Shown: positions 54,471 through 64,000 of the stretch, piece by piece
Layout: each line of letters opens with the position of its first letter
Numbering within the stretch: the stretch's first letter is position 1
Source: Nectonema munidae
Taxonomy: Eukaryota > Nematomorpha > Nectonematoida > Nectonematidae
Reading direction: 5' to 3'
Length of the DNA stretch: 64,000 nucleotides
Assembly: GCA_030549495.1 (NCBI GenBank)
Contig: JAUIRK010000535.1
Location: 106,660 to 170,659 of the forward strand
Made by a program: the position numbers and the translations under genes
Notes under the pieces: generated by a model
Told to the model about the DNA's origin: nothing
Seen by the model: the letters and a program-made list of their open reading frames with translations, nothing else
Database searches by the model: none

Positions 54471-54868
54471 GTATATTTTATTTGATATATTTTTGATCAA
54501 TCAAAATTTTGATTGACATTTTGTAAAAAGTAGCCAGGATTATTGAAAAAATTAAATATAAAGTGTTATGCGTTCCAAACTGTACATAATTATAAATTTT
54601 CAGGGTATTATATAATATAGATCCTAAGTTATAAGGTTAAGTACAGATAATGTCAAAATTTTGCTGAAAAAATTTTAATTTTTGATTTTGATTGACAGTT
54701 TTGGACATGAAAGGGTCATTCAACTACCATGAATATGGTTTCAAAAGATGCAGCTAGCGATTTTAGGAAAAGTCGCAAAATTTGAAGGGATATGATTCAG
54801 CCAATTTTCTACAAATAATTTTTTAGTGAAGGGGGGCGTTTTACGCCTCCCAGCACTAATAGGGTAAA

Positions 54869-56029
54869 TTTGTAATTTGTAATTCTGAATTTTATTTATA
54901 AAAAATGCTTGTAGATTTTTAAAATGTTAAGATATATTTGCTTTCATGCATGAACCAATCAAACTATTATCTTATTTCGATAATTTTTTAGTCTGCAATT
55001 TAAAAGAACTAAATATTTCCTTTCTCCTTATTCTTACTCTTAGTCCCTAAAAATTGTTAATTCCCTTACTCTTACTCCCAGCGGTGATTTGAATTATTTT
55101 AGCCTTCTTGATAGAACAAAACAGTTTGAATTTTGATTTGGAGATAGCTTTATGTACAGAAGATATTTAATTCACCTAATTTTAGAGCTGAAATTTGAGT
55201 GATATTCACAGATGATTTTCAAGAATGTTAGTCTATCCTCCCTTTGATTTTTTTCTAGTTAAGAAAATGTTCTCCTCAACGTTTTTCCGTGACATTCATG
55301 TGTGAACCCATGGGGAACATCAATCCCTAATGTCTGCTCCATCAGCATACCTGAGATAATGATCTTCAAGTCGTGAAATTCTGAGAAGGAATCAAAGCTT
55401 TGAACAATAAATGTTTCCATTCTTTTTTTTTAAACTATTTCAAACTATAAATCAAAAAATTACAAAAAGGTTTCTCTAAAAGATATTTTTTCTATATGAT
55501 AAATTCTATTAAAACCTTATTATTTTGATTGAGATATGATTATCAATAAATAAAGAATTTTGTTCTGGTAGATATGATTATCAATAAATAAAGAATTTTG
55601 TTCTGGTTGTGATTGTTTGTATGAAAACATTTTTATTTTAGATTTATAATTTTTCATGTTTATTTGTAGTAATTTTTTTTATTTTTTCATAGAAACAGGA
55701 TCTTTCATGTGGGAACTGTTTGCAGATGATTTTCTCCGATTTTCTCCATTGTTTTCTTTGCTTCAAACATTTTCATTATTTATGTGAAGATCTATGTTTT
55801 ATTGCGTATAAACTTTTCTCATCTTCAAAGTTCAAACTATATATGTATTAAGTGTCTAACTATAAATAATAAATTTAATTTTCTACTCCAACTTTTGAAG
55901 GAGGTACCGTACAGTCCAGGATGTGAAAAGAATTTTTTTTTGTTAGTTTGAACATTTTGTTACGGACGGAAATATGCCCAATGACAAAAAAATACAGTGA
56001 ACCTTTTGTTTTTGACATTTTACAGTAGA
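54869..56029. other. No gene; 38-bp direct duplication at 55531-55608
   Basis: GATATGATTATCAATAAATA followed by AAGAATTTTGTTCTGG occurs twice in tandem. Otherwise A+T-rich without coding. Confidence 0.55.
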
Positions 56030-57773
56030 TTATCCATCAAATATGATCCATGTATCTGATCTAACTCCAATCTCATTTTTCGATTCCATCTCTATACTTC
56101 TTTGTGGTAACGAAAGTTTATCCCCTGAACTGAGAATAAAGACTGCAATTGAACTTAACTTATTCAAAGAATAATATATAAGTGTTGGTTTAGAGAATAA
56201 TATTTATAAAGTATCAACAGAAATTGATGAGGAACTCATGGGGTTCTGTATACACCATAATGGCTACTGCGACAGTTTTAGGTCGTCCTATAACTTCAGT
56301 ATACCCTTCGATAAATGGTGAAAAAGATTTAGTGTTTGATATTTTAAATCATACGTTTTCCCCAAGAAACAAATATTCCAATTTGGAAAGTTTTAAAATA
56401 TTATGGACAAATTCCAATTATGTTGAATGTCAATATTTTATATCCAACCATTTCGTTCCACTTGTTAGCTTTATTAATAATACAGATAGTGACATTTTTC
56501 TTCTTAATCATCAAAAGAACGCCATGTGTTTGTCTAAGAAGCCGTTGTCAGAACCTTCGTTTGATGAATATAAAAATATAAAGAAAAAAATGGGAAATAC
56601 CGAAACAAATTTAGCCCTTCTATCTCCTATTATGAAAACAGAACCTCTGAAAAAGAATGAAATAAGAGGATTTTTATCAACTTTAGAGATAGTTGATTTG
56701 TTAGAATCACATTCTGAATCCTTGAATTATGTTCCTCGGCATAAAAAAGAGAATGTTTTCTTTGTTGTTAAGAGAAGCTTTAAAAATAATATAAATAGCT
56801 TCAATGACAATTGCGGTGCTTGGGTGTGAATGTCCAATAAGATATATTACTTTATTAAAAATACTAATGGCTTACAAAATGTAACTAAAATTGAAGGAAA
56901 ACACAACGGGGTATTAGGGATTAGTATGAGATAAAAGAAGAAAGTTTGATAATACTGCATATGTATTATTCCTCTTTAAAAGTTGCTCCTTCATACAAAA
57001 GAAGAATTTCGTACTTTAAACAACATCCAGATAATTTTGTTCATCTTTTCAGTCACTGTGTTTATGAATATATTGGTTCATACCCTGATATTATATCTTA
57101 TCATGGTAATTGTCAAGATCATCAGAGTCATTTTACAAAGACAAATCCCTCAGTCTTTGAATACGTTAAGGACAAACTTAAAACAGATTCTCCTAAAACT
57201 ATATATATAAGTTGCCTCAAGTCAAAAGAAAACATTCCTCGCGATTCAAAATTCATTTACAATGTAAAGTACTCTAATAACATAAGTTAAGATCCTCCAA
57301 AACTAGCAGATAATTTTCAACATGTTATGTCATTGATATCTTCGGATCATCCTTTTATCAAGCGAATGTCTGTGCTGTCTGGTGGTAGCCCAACAATCGT
57401 ATGCTACACTGAGAATCAACTAAAACATATGAAAAACTGTATTTTTTTTTACAAAATAGTGCTACATAAGTGTTGAGTATTGACAAGACTTATAATTTAA
57501 GTTCAAGCTTTGTCACCTTTACTGTTTTTCAAAATGAAAATATTGAAACTAAACTAACAAAAAAAACTTCAATTTTTCTGGGTCAGTTTTCATACATTTT
57601 AACTCTACATATCAAACATTCAATGAATTTTTCGCATTTTTACATAAAAAATTATACTCTGAATCGCTTTATACTTTTCAAAGTTTGGTCATAAGCTTGG
57701 ACAGGGAACTAGTTCTACTGAATCTATTGAATTTAATATTCCTAATGCAAAAATAATCCTATGTACACGTCAT
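56030..57773 (+). mobile_element. Transposon relic: OTU-like domain joined to a DDE-type transposase
   Basis: 56060-56470 reads SFFDSISILLCGNESLSPEL, RIKTAIELNLFKE, WGSVYTIMATATVLGRPITS, VYPSINGE and NHFVPLV, the layout of an OTU-like peptidase domain with its C-terminal His. The residue at the Cys position appears to be Ser. A linker follows, then YKRRISYFKQHPDNF and a Cys/His region. The transposase part has SIDKTYNLSSSFVTFTVFQ (first Asp, about 57475), IFLG, a worn LDRE block (candidate second Asp) and NAKIILCTRH (57744-57773), a C-x-x-H motif. It resembles MULE-like proteins of invertebrates. Stops and frame changes are frequent. A minus-strand LINE cuts it at 57774. Confidence 0.65.
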
Positions 57774-60700
57774 TTAATTTAATTTATTTAATAAAAAAAA
57801 AGCAAAGAATAATAACATACAGCATGGTGGATCAAACCAAATAGGTTATTGTCACACCTATAAAAAAATAGGAACACTATACTAAATTCATATTTACAAC
57901 AGGACTTAAAAATGATATAAAAAATAGGAGAAAAAATCCAGAAAATAATTATAAAGGCAAAAAAAGAAGTGAGGAACAGTTATATAATAGGATAAAAAAA
58001 ACTCCAAAACGTATCATTTTAAAATCAATATAGAAGAAAGAAAATTTTCAAACATGTTCACAAAGCATATAATTTTCAAAAAAAATATATATATATATAC
58101 ATACGTAAAAAAAAGAGAGAAGAAAGCAAATATCAATTATTGCTGATAGAGAAGCAATGAACTGGCGAAAAATTGATGTTGGATGTAGAGATGCATTGTG
58201 GTTGGAAGGGGAATATGAAAAGGAATTACCTAAAAAAAAATACAAAAGAGCACGAGTACCAAAATCTCAAAGATATAAAATATAGTATGGGTAATAAATA
58301 TACTCAAAGACACTAACGAGTTGAAATAAAAAAATTTTTACATTTACGTTTGAAACTACAAGTGTTTTTCAGAAGCCTAATACAAATGGGAAGGCTATTC
58401 CAGGTTTTTATGGACTTTTGGTACATAATTTATCATGGTATGAACCAATATATTCATAAACACAGTGACTGAAAAGATGAACAAATCTTATATTTCTTAA
58501 ATTGTGTTTGTTGCGTAAGTTGTGCTGATGAAACTGGCGATTTTAACAATAATTAAAATTAATTTCATGTTTTAGATTTATACATTTATGAACAAAAAGA
58601 GATAATTGAATTTGTCTAATTTGTAAAAGATTCCGGATTTTATATAAACTACGTATATACTCAGCATCCCTATTGAATAGAACTTTCAAAGCCCTGTCTT
58701 GTTTCTTCTGTAATGTTGGGAGTTTGGACAAGTTAGATGAAGACCAAATAAAGTTAGAGTAAAGAATCTTAGAATGAAAAAGGGCATAATAAATATTTAT
58801 TTTGGTCTTAGTATCAAGATTTTTAATTTTGAACAACATGCCAAGTGCTATTGAGGTATCTTTTAAAACATTATTGAAATGATTTGAAAAACTAAGATTA
58901 AAATCTATAGTTACTCCTAAATAATTATAAGTATTCGTCCTCTGAAGATAGTTTTCTCCAATTTTTAAAAAAAGACAAATATTTTTGTTAAACTTACTGA
59001 AAATCATATATTTAGACTTTGGTACATTTATATATAGCTCATTAGTGCAACACCAATTATAAAATTCAGAGAGAAACTTATTAATAATATATTGATCCAA
59101 AAAAAGATTTTTACTTGTGCAATCATCAGCGTACAAATAAAGAGTAAAATCAGAATTTTGAAGAGCAAAAATATCATTAACATAGAGAATAAATAAAAGT
59201 GGGCCAAGGATAGAGCCTTGTGGCACACCCTTATTTAATTTAGAATACTTAGACGCACTGTTATTTAAAAAACATATTGTTGACGATTGGAAAGGTAACT
59301 TTTTAAAAGTTCTAAAAATTTATCTCTAAAACCATATCTATGTAATTTAGCTAGTAGGTATTCATAATTTATACTTTCAAAAGCTTTTTAAAAATCTATA
59401 TAAATAACACACGATTCCAAACCATTGTCCAAGGTCTCTAAATTATAATTTACTAAATTTCCAACAGCTAAATCACTCGACATACCAGGCCGGAAACCAA
59501 ACTGTCTTGAATTGATAATATCAAATTTATTTAAATACTTTATCATCCGGTTAAAAATAATTTTCTCGAAGATTTTACCTAAAAGGAAGGATGCTAATGG
59601 GTCTATAATTACGTGGATAGCATTAATTACCTGATTTAAAGACTGGAATTACTTTGGCGATTTTTAAACTGATTGGATAACAACTTTCAAGAAAAATTTT
59701 GTTAAAAAGTAAACAAATATTTTTAGATAAGAAACTTATAAGAATCATACCGATTTTATTAGAAATATTGTCCCAACCAGCAGAAGAAGATGAATTAAAA
59801 GAAATAGCTGTAATTACAATATCATCAACAGAAATTTCATCAAAAAAGAAGGAATTCATAACTGGGGAGATATTAAAGCTGGAAAAATGATGACAATTAG
59901 ATTGATAGGAAAAAGAAGAGAAAAAATTATTAAAATCATTTGGCTTCAATGGGATTAACATATTACGTTTACGCCCAAGTAAAGGATTTATAACTTTCCA
60001 TGAATCCTTTACATTATTCCGTAAATTTGAAAACTTTGTACGGTAAAACTCATTTTTTAAAAACGTTACTTTTTTATTATACTTACTTCTAATTGACTTG
60101 TGTAAATTCCACGTTTCAAGGGTTCTGTTTTTCAAGAATTTATGAAACAGCATATCTTTGACTTTCTTAATACTTTTAAGTTCACTCGTTTACCACGTAT
60201 TTACTTTATGTGATGGATAGGTTCTTTTTACCAAAGGAAAGCTTATATCAATTATTTTAGTATTTCATCATAATACTTATTTGCACCTTTATTAATGCCA
60301 ATGAACCAATCTTCTATATACAAGTTTGAATAAAAATTCTTAAAATTTTTGTTATTATATATTCTGCAGTATTCATCATTTAAATTAAAGTGATTGACAT
60401 TTTTAAAATAATTTTTGCACACAATAAAATTGGGAAGATGGTCAGAGATATCCAAAGCTATGTTACCTGAAATACTACCAGCACAACTAAAATTAGAAAA
60501 AATATTATCAATGCAGCTTGAAGTTAATTTACCAAAACGAGTTGGACCTAAAATGCAGCTAAAATTTTTCATACATTAAATTGTAAAAATTAGAAACATT
60601 TCTGCAAATCTCAAACTTGTTCAAATCTAAATTAAAGTCTCCTAAAATGAAAGTATTTTTCTTAGCATCGGTGTTTAAAAATAATGTTTCTAATTCTAAT

Positions 60701-61020
60701 AAAAATAGCTTGTAGTTCAGACAAGGAGGTCTGTAGATTATAATAATTCTAAAATTTGAAACATCAACAATCATGACTTCAAAAGAAGTGAAAGTAAGAT
60801 TATTACAAACTAGATTGAATGCATACTTATTATCAACGTAAAGACCCACCACCTCTACCTTGCTTACGCTCAAAACAAATAAAGTTATATCCATCTATAT
60901 CATTGTTACATCTATATGTTTCTATATTTCCGTAAGGGCAAATATGTCAATTTTAGAAGAACCTATTTCATCAATCAATAATTTAATATCATCATAATTT
61001 TTAAATGATTTAATTTAAAG
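57774..61020 (-). mobile_element. LINE (CR1/Jockey-like), nearly full ORF2, frameshifted
   Basis: From 5' to 3' on the minus strand: IDEIGSSKIDIFALTEI and GRGGG (about 60960-60860), endonuclease FRIIIIYRPPCLNYKLFLLE, TFILGDFNLDLNKFE (60559-60894) and LDISDHLPNFIVCKN (60252-60572), linker and fingers to SLKIAKVIPVFKSGN (59623-60153), then reverse transcriptase PQGSILGPLLFILYVNDI and LYLYADDCTS, with LGVTIDFNLSFSNHF and LQKKQDRALKVLFNRD (58543-59226). A tail HNLRNKHNLRNI precedes the 3' UTR. The 3' end (57774-57800) is an A-rich, ATTAA-like tail at the junction with the OTU relic. A few frameshifts and stops near 59230-59620 and between the open frames disable it. Confidence 0.88.
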
Positions 61021-61252
61021 GATAATATTATAGGTAATTTGAGAAAAAAAGTGAATATGAAAGAAATTGAAATAAATAAACTTGTAAATTCACTGTTAGG
61101 TACAAAAGGAGTAACAGACTCATCTTCTAATATTGATTTCGCTACTGAATTACTCAAAATATAAGAAATTGATACGGTTAATTATTTGAAAAAAAAAATT
61201 ATACCAATTTAAAAAAAATATGTTCTTGACGTATACAGAGCGTTTCCATATA

Positions 61253-62861
61253 CAGTGAAACCTGCTTAAGCGAGCCAGTTTCGGGACCAAATTAAACTGG
61301 CTCACTTAGGCAGGTGGCTCGTTTAAGCAGAAAACAAAAAATTTTTTATTTAACATTGAAATAATCACTAATAAAAGATTGTTTTAGCCTTTTTATGCCC
61401 ATCGTAGATGTTATATTATCCAAATCCATAACTTTGCTTAGATATGAGGCGTTTCCATGGTGAGAAGCGATTTTTAGTTCTTCGAGATAACCTAATGCTT
61501 TAAGCACTGAACAAGGTTCAGGTTCATTGTATACATTATCCATATCATTCTCAGAGTCTTCGCTATCACTTGAGTTGACATTTTCAGAATCGAGTAGTTC
61601 CTGAGAAGGTAAATCCCAATTTACTAACTCATTGTTAGTCGCCAGCTCTTTATCGATTTCATCAAGTTTATCATACTCTTGACTAAACCAGTTTTTCGAA
61701 AGTAGAAGTATTGAAGTTGATACATCGTTTAAATTTTCATTTTCTTCGTCCCTTTCGCATACTACCTGATTGTTTTCTTCTGAGTTAAAACCACAATGAG
61801 CAAAACATTTCTGAATTGTCAAACGTTCAACTTCGTCCCATGAGTTACTTAGCCAATATATTGCTTGAAGAAGAGTAATTTTATTAAGAACTTCAGGTCC
61901 TGTGATGGTTTCATCAATTTGCAATTGATTTAAATATATGTGAGTTGTTTTTTCTGTATTTCAATTTAACAATCTGAATAACCCCTTGATCCATTGGTTG
62001 GTATACATGTGTTGTGTTTGCAGGTAAAAAAATTAATTTTGTTTTCAAGGTGAAGATGAAAATGAGAAGACGCGTTATCTAAAAAAAGCAAAAATTTTCG
62101 TTTTTGGGCTTGCATGCTTTGTTTAAATTTTTTAACCAAATCGTAAAGAAATCACCAGTCATCCAAGCTTTCGAATTATTCAAGTAGGTGACAGGCAAAT
62201 TTTCAACTTTTATAGCTTTGAAACAACGAGGTTTTTTGTTCTTCCCAATCACGACAGGCTTGAGTTTTCTCCTGACATAAAAGAACATAATAGAACTGTT
62301 ACTCGTACTTTTGAACTCTTAATACCATGGCAATCTTGATTTTTAACTTGATATGTTTTTCTTGACGTATTGCTTCGATAAAATAGCCCTGTTCCGTCCA
62401 TATTAAATATATTCTCAGATTTATAATCTTTGCAAATTTCATGTAAGCTTTCTCTCCAGTTTTTAATAAAACTTAAATCAGCACAATACTGTTTCTTTTT
62501 AAAAAACTTTGCAACCATCCGTTAGAAGCGTGAAATGTCGTTATTTTTAAATCATTGGCATAGCGTGAAGCCTGGGCTTGTATTAAAGGACCATTGACAA
62601 GTACTTTTCTTGAGGTTACATCTTTAAACCATTCAAACGTTAAATAGTTTATTTCCTCATTACCTGTTTTTCGACCTTTGTGTTTTCGTGTTGAAGAAGC
62701 ATTTCCTTCATATTCCTTTAAAATTTCACTTTTTTTAAGAATAATTCTTTGCACCTGATCTTTGCTAACACCAAACATTTCTCCTACTAAGCGAGAGCTT
62801 TTTAGTTTTTCATAGGCTTCACTTACCTTTACTTTTTCAGAAAGCATTAAAGTCTTCATTT
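61253..62861 (-). mobile_element. Tigger/pogo transposon relic with one terminus
   Basis: Minus-strand frames give the DNA-binding region (LSEKVKVSEAYEKLKSSRLV, 62473-62859), NMDGTGLFYRS (first Asp kept; the next residue, usually Glu, is Gly), VVIGKNKKPRCFKAIKVENL, FLLFLDNASSHFHLHLE (second Asp, about 62050-62090), VYQPMDQGVIQ (third Asp, about 61975-62010), and an acidic C-terminus (61346-61924). The 3' terminus CAGTGAAACCTGCTTAAGCG begins at 61253 after a TA. GGCTC and TTAAGCAG blocks repeat inside it. The partner terminus is not found before 63.4 kb. Confidence 0.87.
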
Positions 62862-63389
62862 TTTAATTAATTTTAACTTAAAAATCTAAAAAAAAAACAC
62901 AAAAAACTTAAAACGTAACAACATATACTTAATTATGAATAGAGATTCAGTTACAAAAAAGACTGTAAATTAGCTAATTCAAACCAATAATTGTTTTTTA
63001 CAGAATTATTACATTTGTAAGTAAAGTTGAATCCTATGTTTAAAAACTTTAATTTATCATTTACACATCAATAAGAGTAGAATAAATTGACTATGATATT
63101 TAGTCTTAATAAAGATGAAAAAGTTAAGAAACGCTCATCTGTTTCTAAAATGTATTTTAATTAGTTTTTAACAATAAATACCCCAAAAAACATTTAGAGC
63201 TTTTAATACTCTACACCAAAATTATTGTGACTTTTAAAAAAGATAAATGATTACTTATTTTATAAGATTTATTAGAGAAAAGCAACAGTTTTTTAATGCC
63301 AATAATAATTTTTAGAGAACCAATAAATTTACTATCTTTTAAATTCAAATTTGATAAAACATATCTATTACAAAAAACGTTATTACCAA
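62862..63389. other. No gene recognised
   Basis: A+T-rich. The minus-strand frame at 63211-63399 (62 codons) shows no motif I recognise. Confidence 0.35.
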
Positions 63390-64000
63390 ACTGTTTCAAC
63401 TTCAGAAAAAGTCAATAAGATTAGTATTTAATCAGCCCTCATTAAGTCATACATCTCTCTTTTTCATGCAAAACAATTTATTGAAATTAAAAGATATATA
63501 CTATATGCAAATATCTAATTTTACATACAAGCTCTTTTCGAATACTTTGCCTAAAATATTCAGTCCATGGATTGCAATCAATTGTGCATCTAAGAATTAT
63601 TGTCTTAGAAATTCTAGTAGTTTACCAATAATAAGGACTAAGCTTGTCTCTACGAAAAATTCCTTAAGACATAGAATAATAAAACACTGGAATAAATTTC
63701 TTTTGAAATTCGGAATAGAAAAGTCTTTGAGATATTTCAAGAATACACTACAAATGTTTTTGTTAAATAAATATGATCAGACCTGTACAAATAAAAAATG
63801 TTTTGTTTGTAAACTGCAAATGTAAACTTATCATGTTTTAATGTTCTTTCGCTCCTCTTTATTATACATCAGAGGTCTGGCAAGACCTCCGGGGAGACAA
63901 CTCGCAAAACTTGCCAGCTTTATTATATATTTAAATGTGTAAATCGTAAAATGCTTAAAAAATATACTTAAAATAAAAATTTTCAAAAAATATTTTACAT
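63390..64000 (+). mobile_element. LINE 3' end: ORF2 tail and 3' UTR, running off the window
   Basis: The frame around 63390-63825 gives LQKKSIRLVFNQPSLSHTSL, LKLKDIYYMQISNFTYKLFS, RNSSSLPIIRTKLVSTKNSL and HRIIKHWNKF, ending NKKCFVCKLQM and TAA. This is the conserved C-terminal region of CR1/Jockey-type LINEs. The 3' UTR follows, with the hairpin at 63872-63889 shared with 51170-51187. The upstream reverse transcriptase is missing. Confidence 0.82.

Larger units (their letters stand above)
50461..54868. mobile_element. 4.4-kb segment bounded by inverted TTAA-type leaders
   Basis: The left leader starts TTAACCCTATTAGTG, then a GGGGCG/CGCCCC hairpin (50461-50880). The right leader is its inverted copy (54470-54864) and ends CAGCACTAATAGGG. 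Behind each comes satellite A: a scrap at 50870-50892 on the left, about three inverted units at 54000-54470 on the right. The right flank reads TAAA where TTAA is expected. The interior holds LINE 3' ends and tandem repeats, with no transposase. Confidence 0.7.

Noticed and set aside
1..64000. Bacterial-style operons, CRISPR arrays or prophage
   Set aside because: Introns, transposon types and satellite structure are eukaryotic, and no direct-repeat/spacer array was seen; the tandem repeats lack unique spacers.

Overview
This window reads as nuclear DNA from an animal, most likely an arthropod. It is very A+T-rich by inspection. It has one well-supported host gene with spliceosomal introns, and nearly everything else recognisable is decayed mobile DNA and satellite repeat. 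Introns of 52-62 bases beside introns of about 17 kb fit an arthropod with a transposon-inflated genome, such as a copepod. That species-level guess is weak.

The host gene is a DBHS-family (NONO/SFPQ/PSPC1, Drosophila nonA) RNA-binding protein on the minus strand, from the ATG at 49923 to the stop at 14110. Eight exons join with consistent phases into 456 codons plus stop: RRM1, RRM2, NOPS and coiled coil. Introns 1 (32319-49557) and 3 (14941-31864) are about 17 kb each and hold most of the mobile elements described here. A possible small two-exon gene lies inside intron 1 on the opposite strand (43134-43540).

Left flank (1-14 kb, downstream of the host gene): a LINE relic with a degenerate 2A-like peptide (1140-2140), hAT scraps and hAT-type MITEs, a tRNA-like SINE, a piggyBac relic (5985-7060), an unexplained GC-richer island (7495-7870), and a minus-strand hAT relic split by a 112-bp TTAA-flanked MITE.

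Intron 3 (15-32 kb): a terminal-repeat element carrying 42-bp repeats; two different ~150-bp satellites, called A and B here; an element with a divergent hAT-like transposase sitting in satellite B with a clean 8-bp target duplication (18710-21481); and a nested stack in which a ~5-kb piggyBac sits inside a Tigger/pogo element that itself sits in satellite B (21797-29789). Intron 1 (32-50 kb): a LINE relic, three more piggyBac copies, a second copy of the divergent hAT-like family broken by a 158-bp MITE, satellites A and B again, and a ZBED-type hAT with intact terminal repeats and target duplication (44644-46638).

Right flank (50-64 kb, upstream of the host gene): a 4.4-kb segment bounded by inverted copies of a TTAA-bordered leader that introduces satellite A; tandem repeats; a relic joining an OTU-like domain to a DDE-type transposase; a minus-strand LINE inserted into it; a minus-strand Tigger relic; and the 3' end of a LINE running off the window. 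Apart from the host gene, no coding region is intact: every transposase and reverse transcriptase has frameshifts, stops or deletions. No rRNA gene, CRISPR array or bacterial feature was seen.
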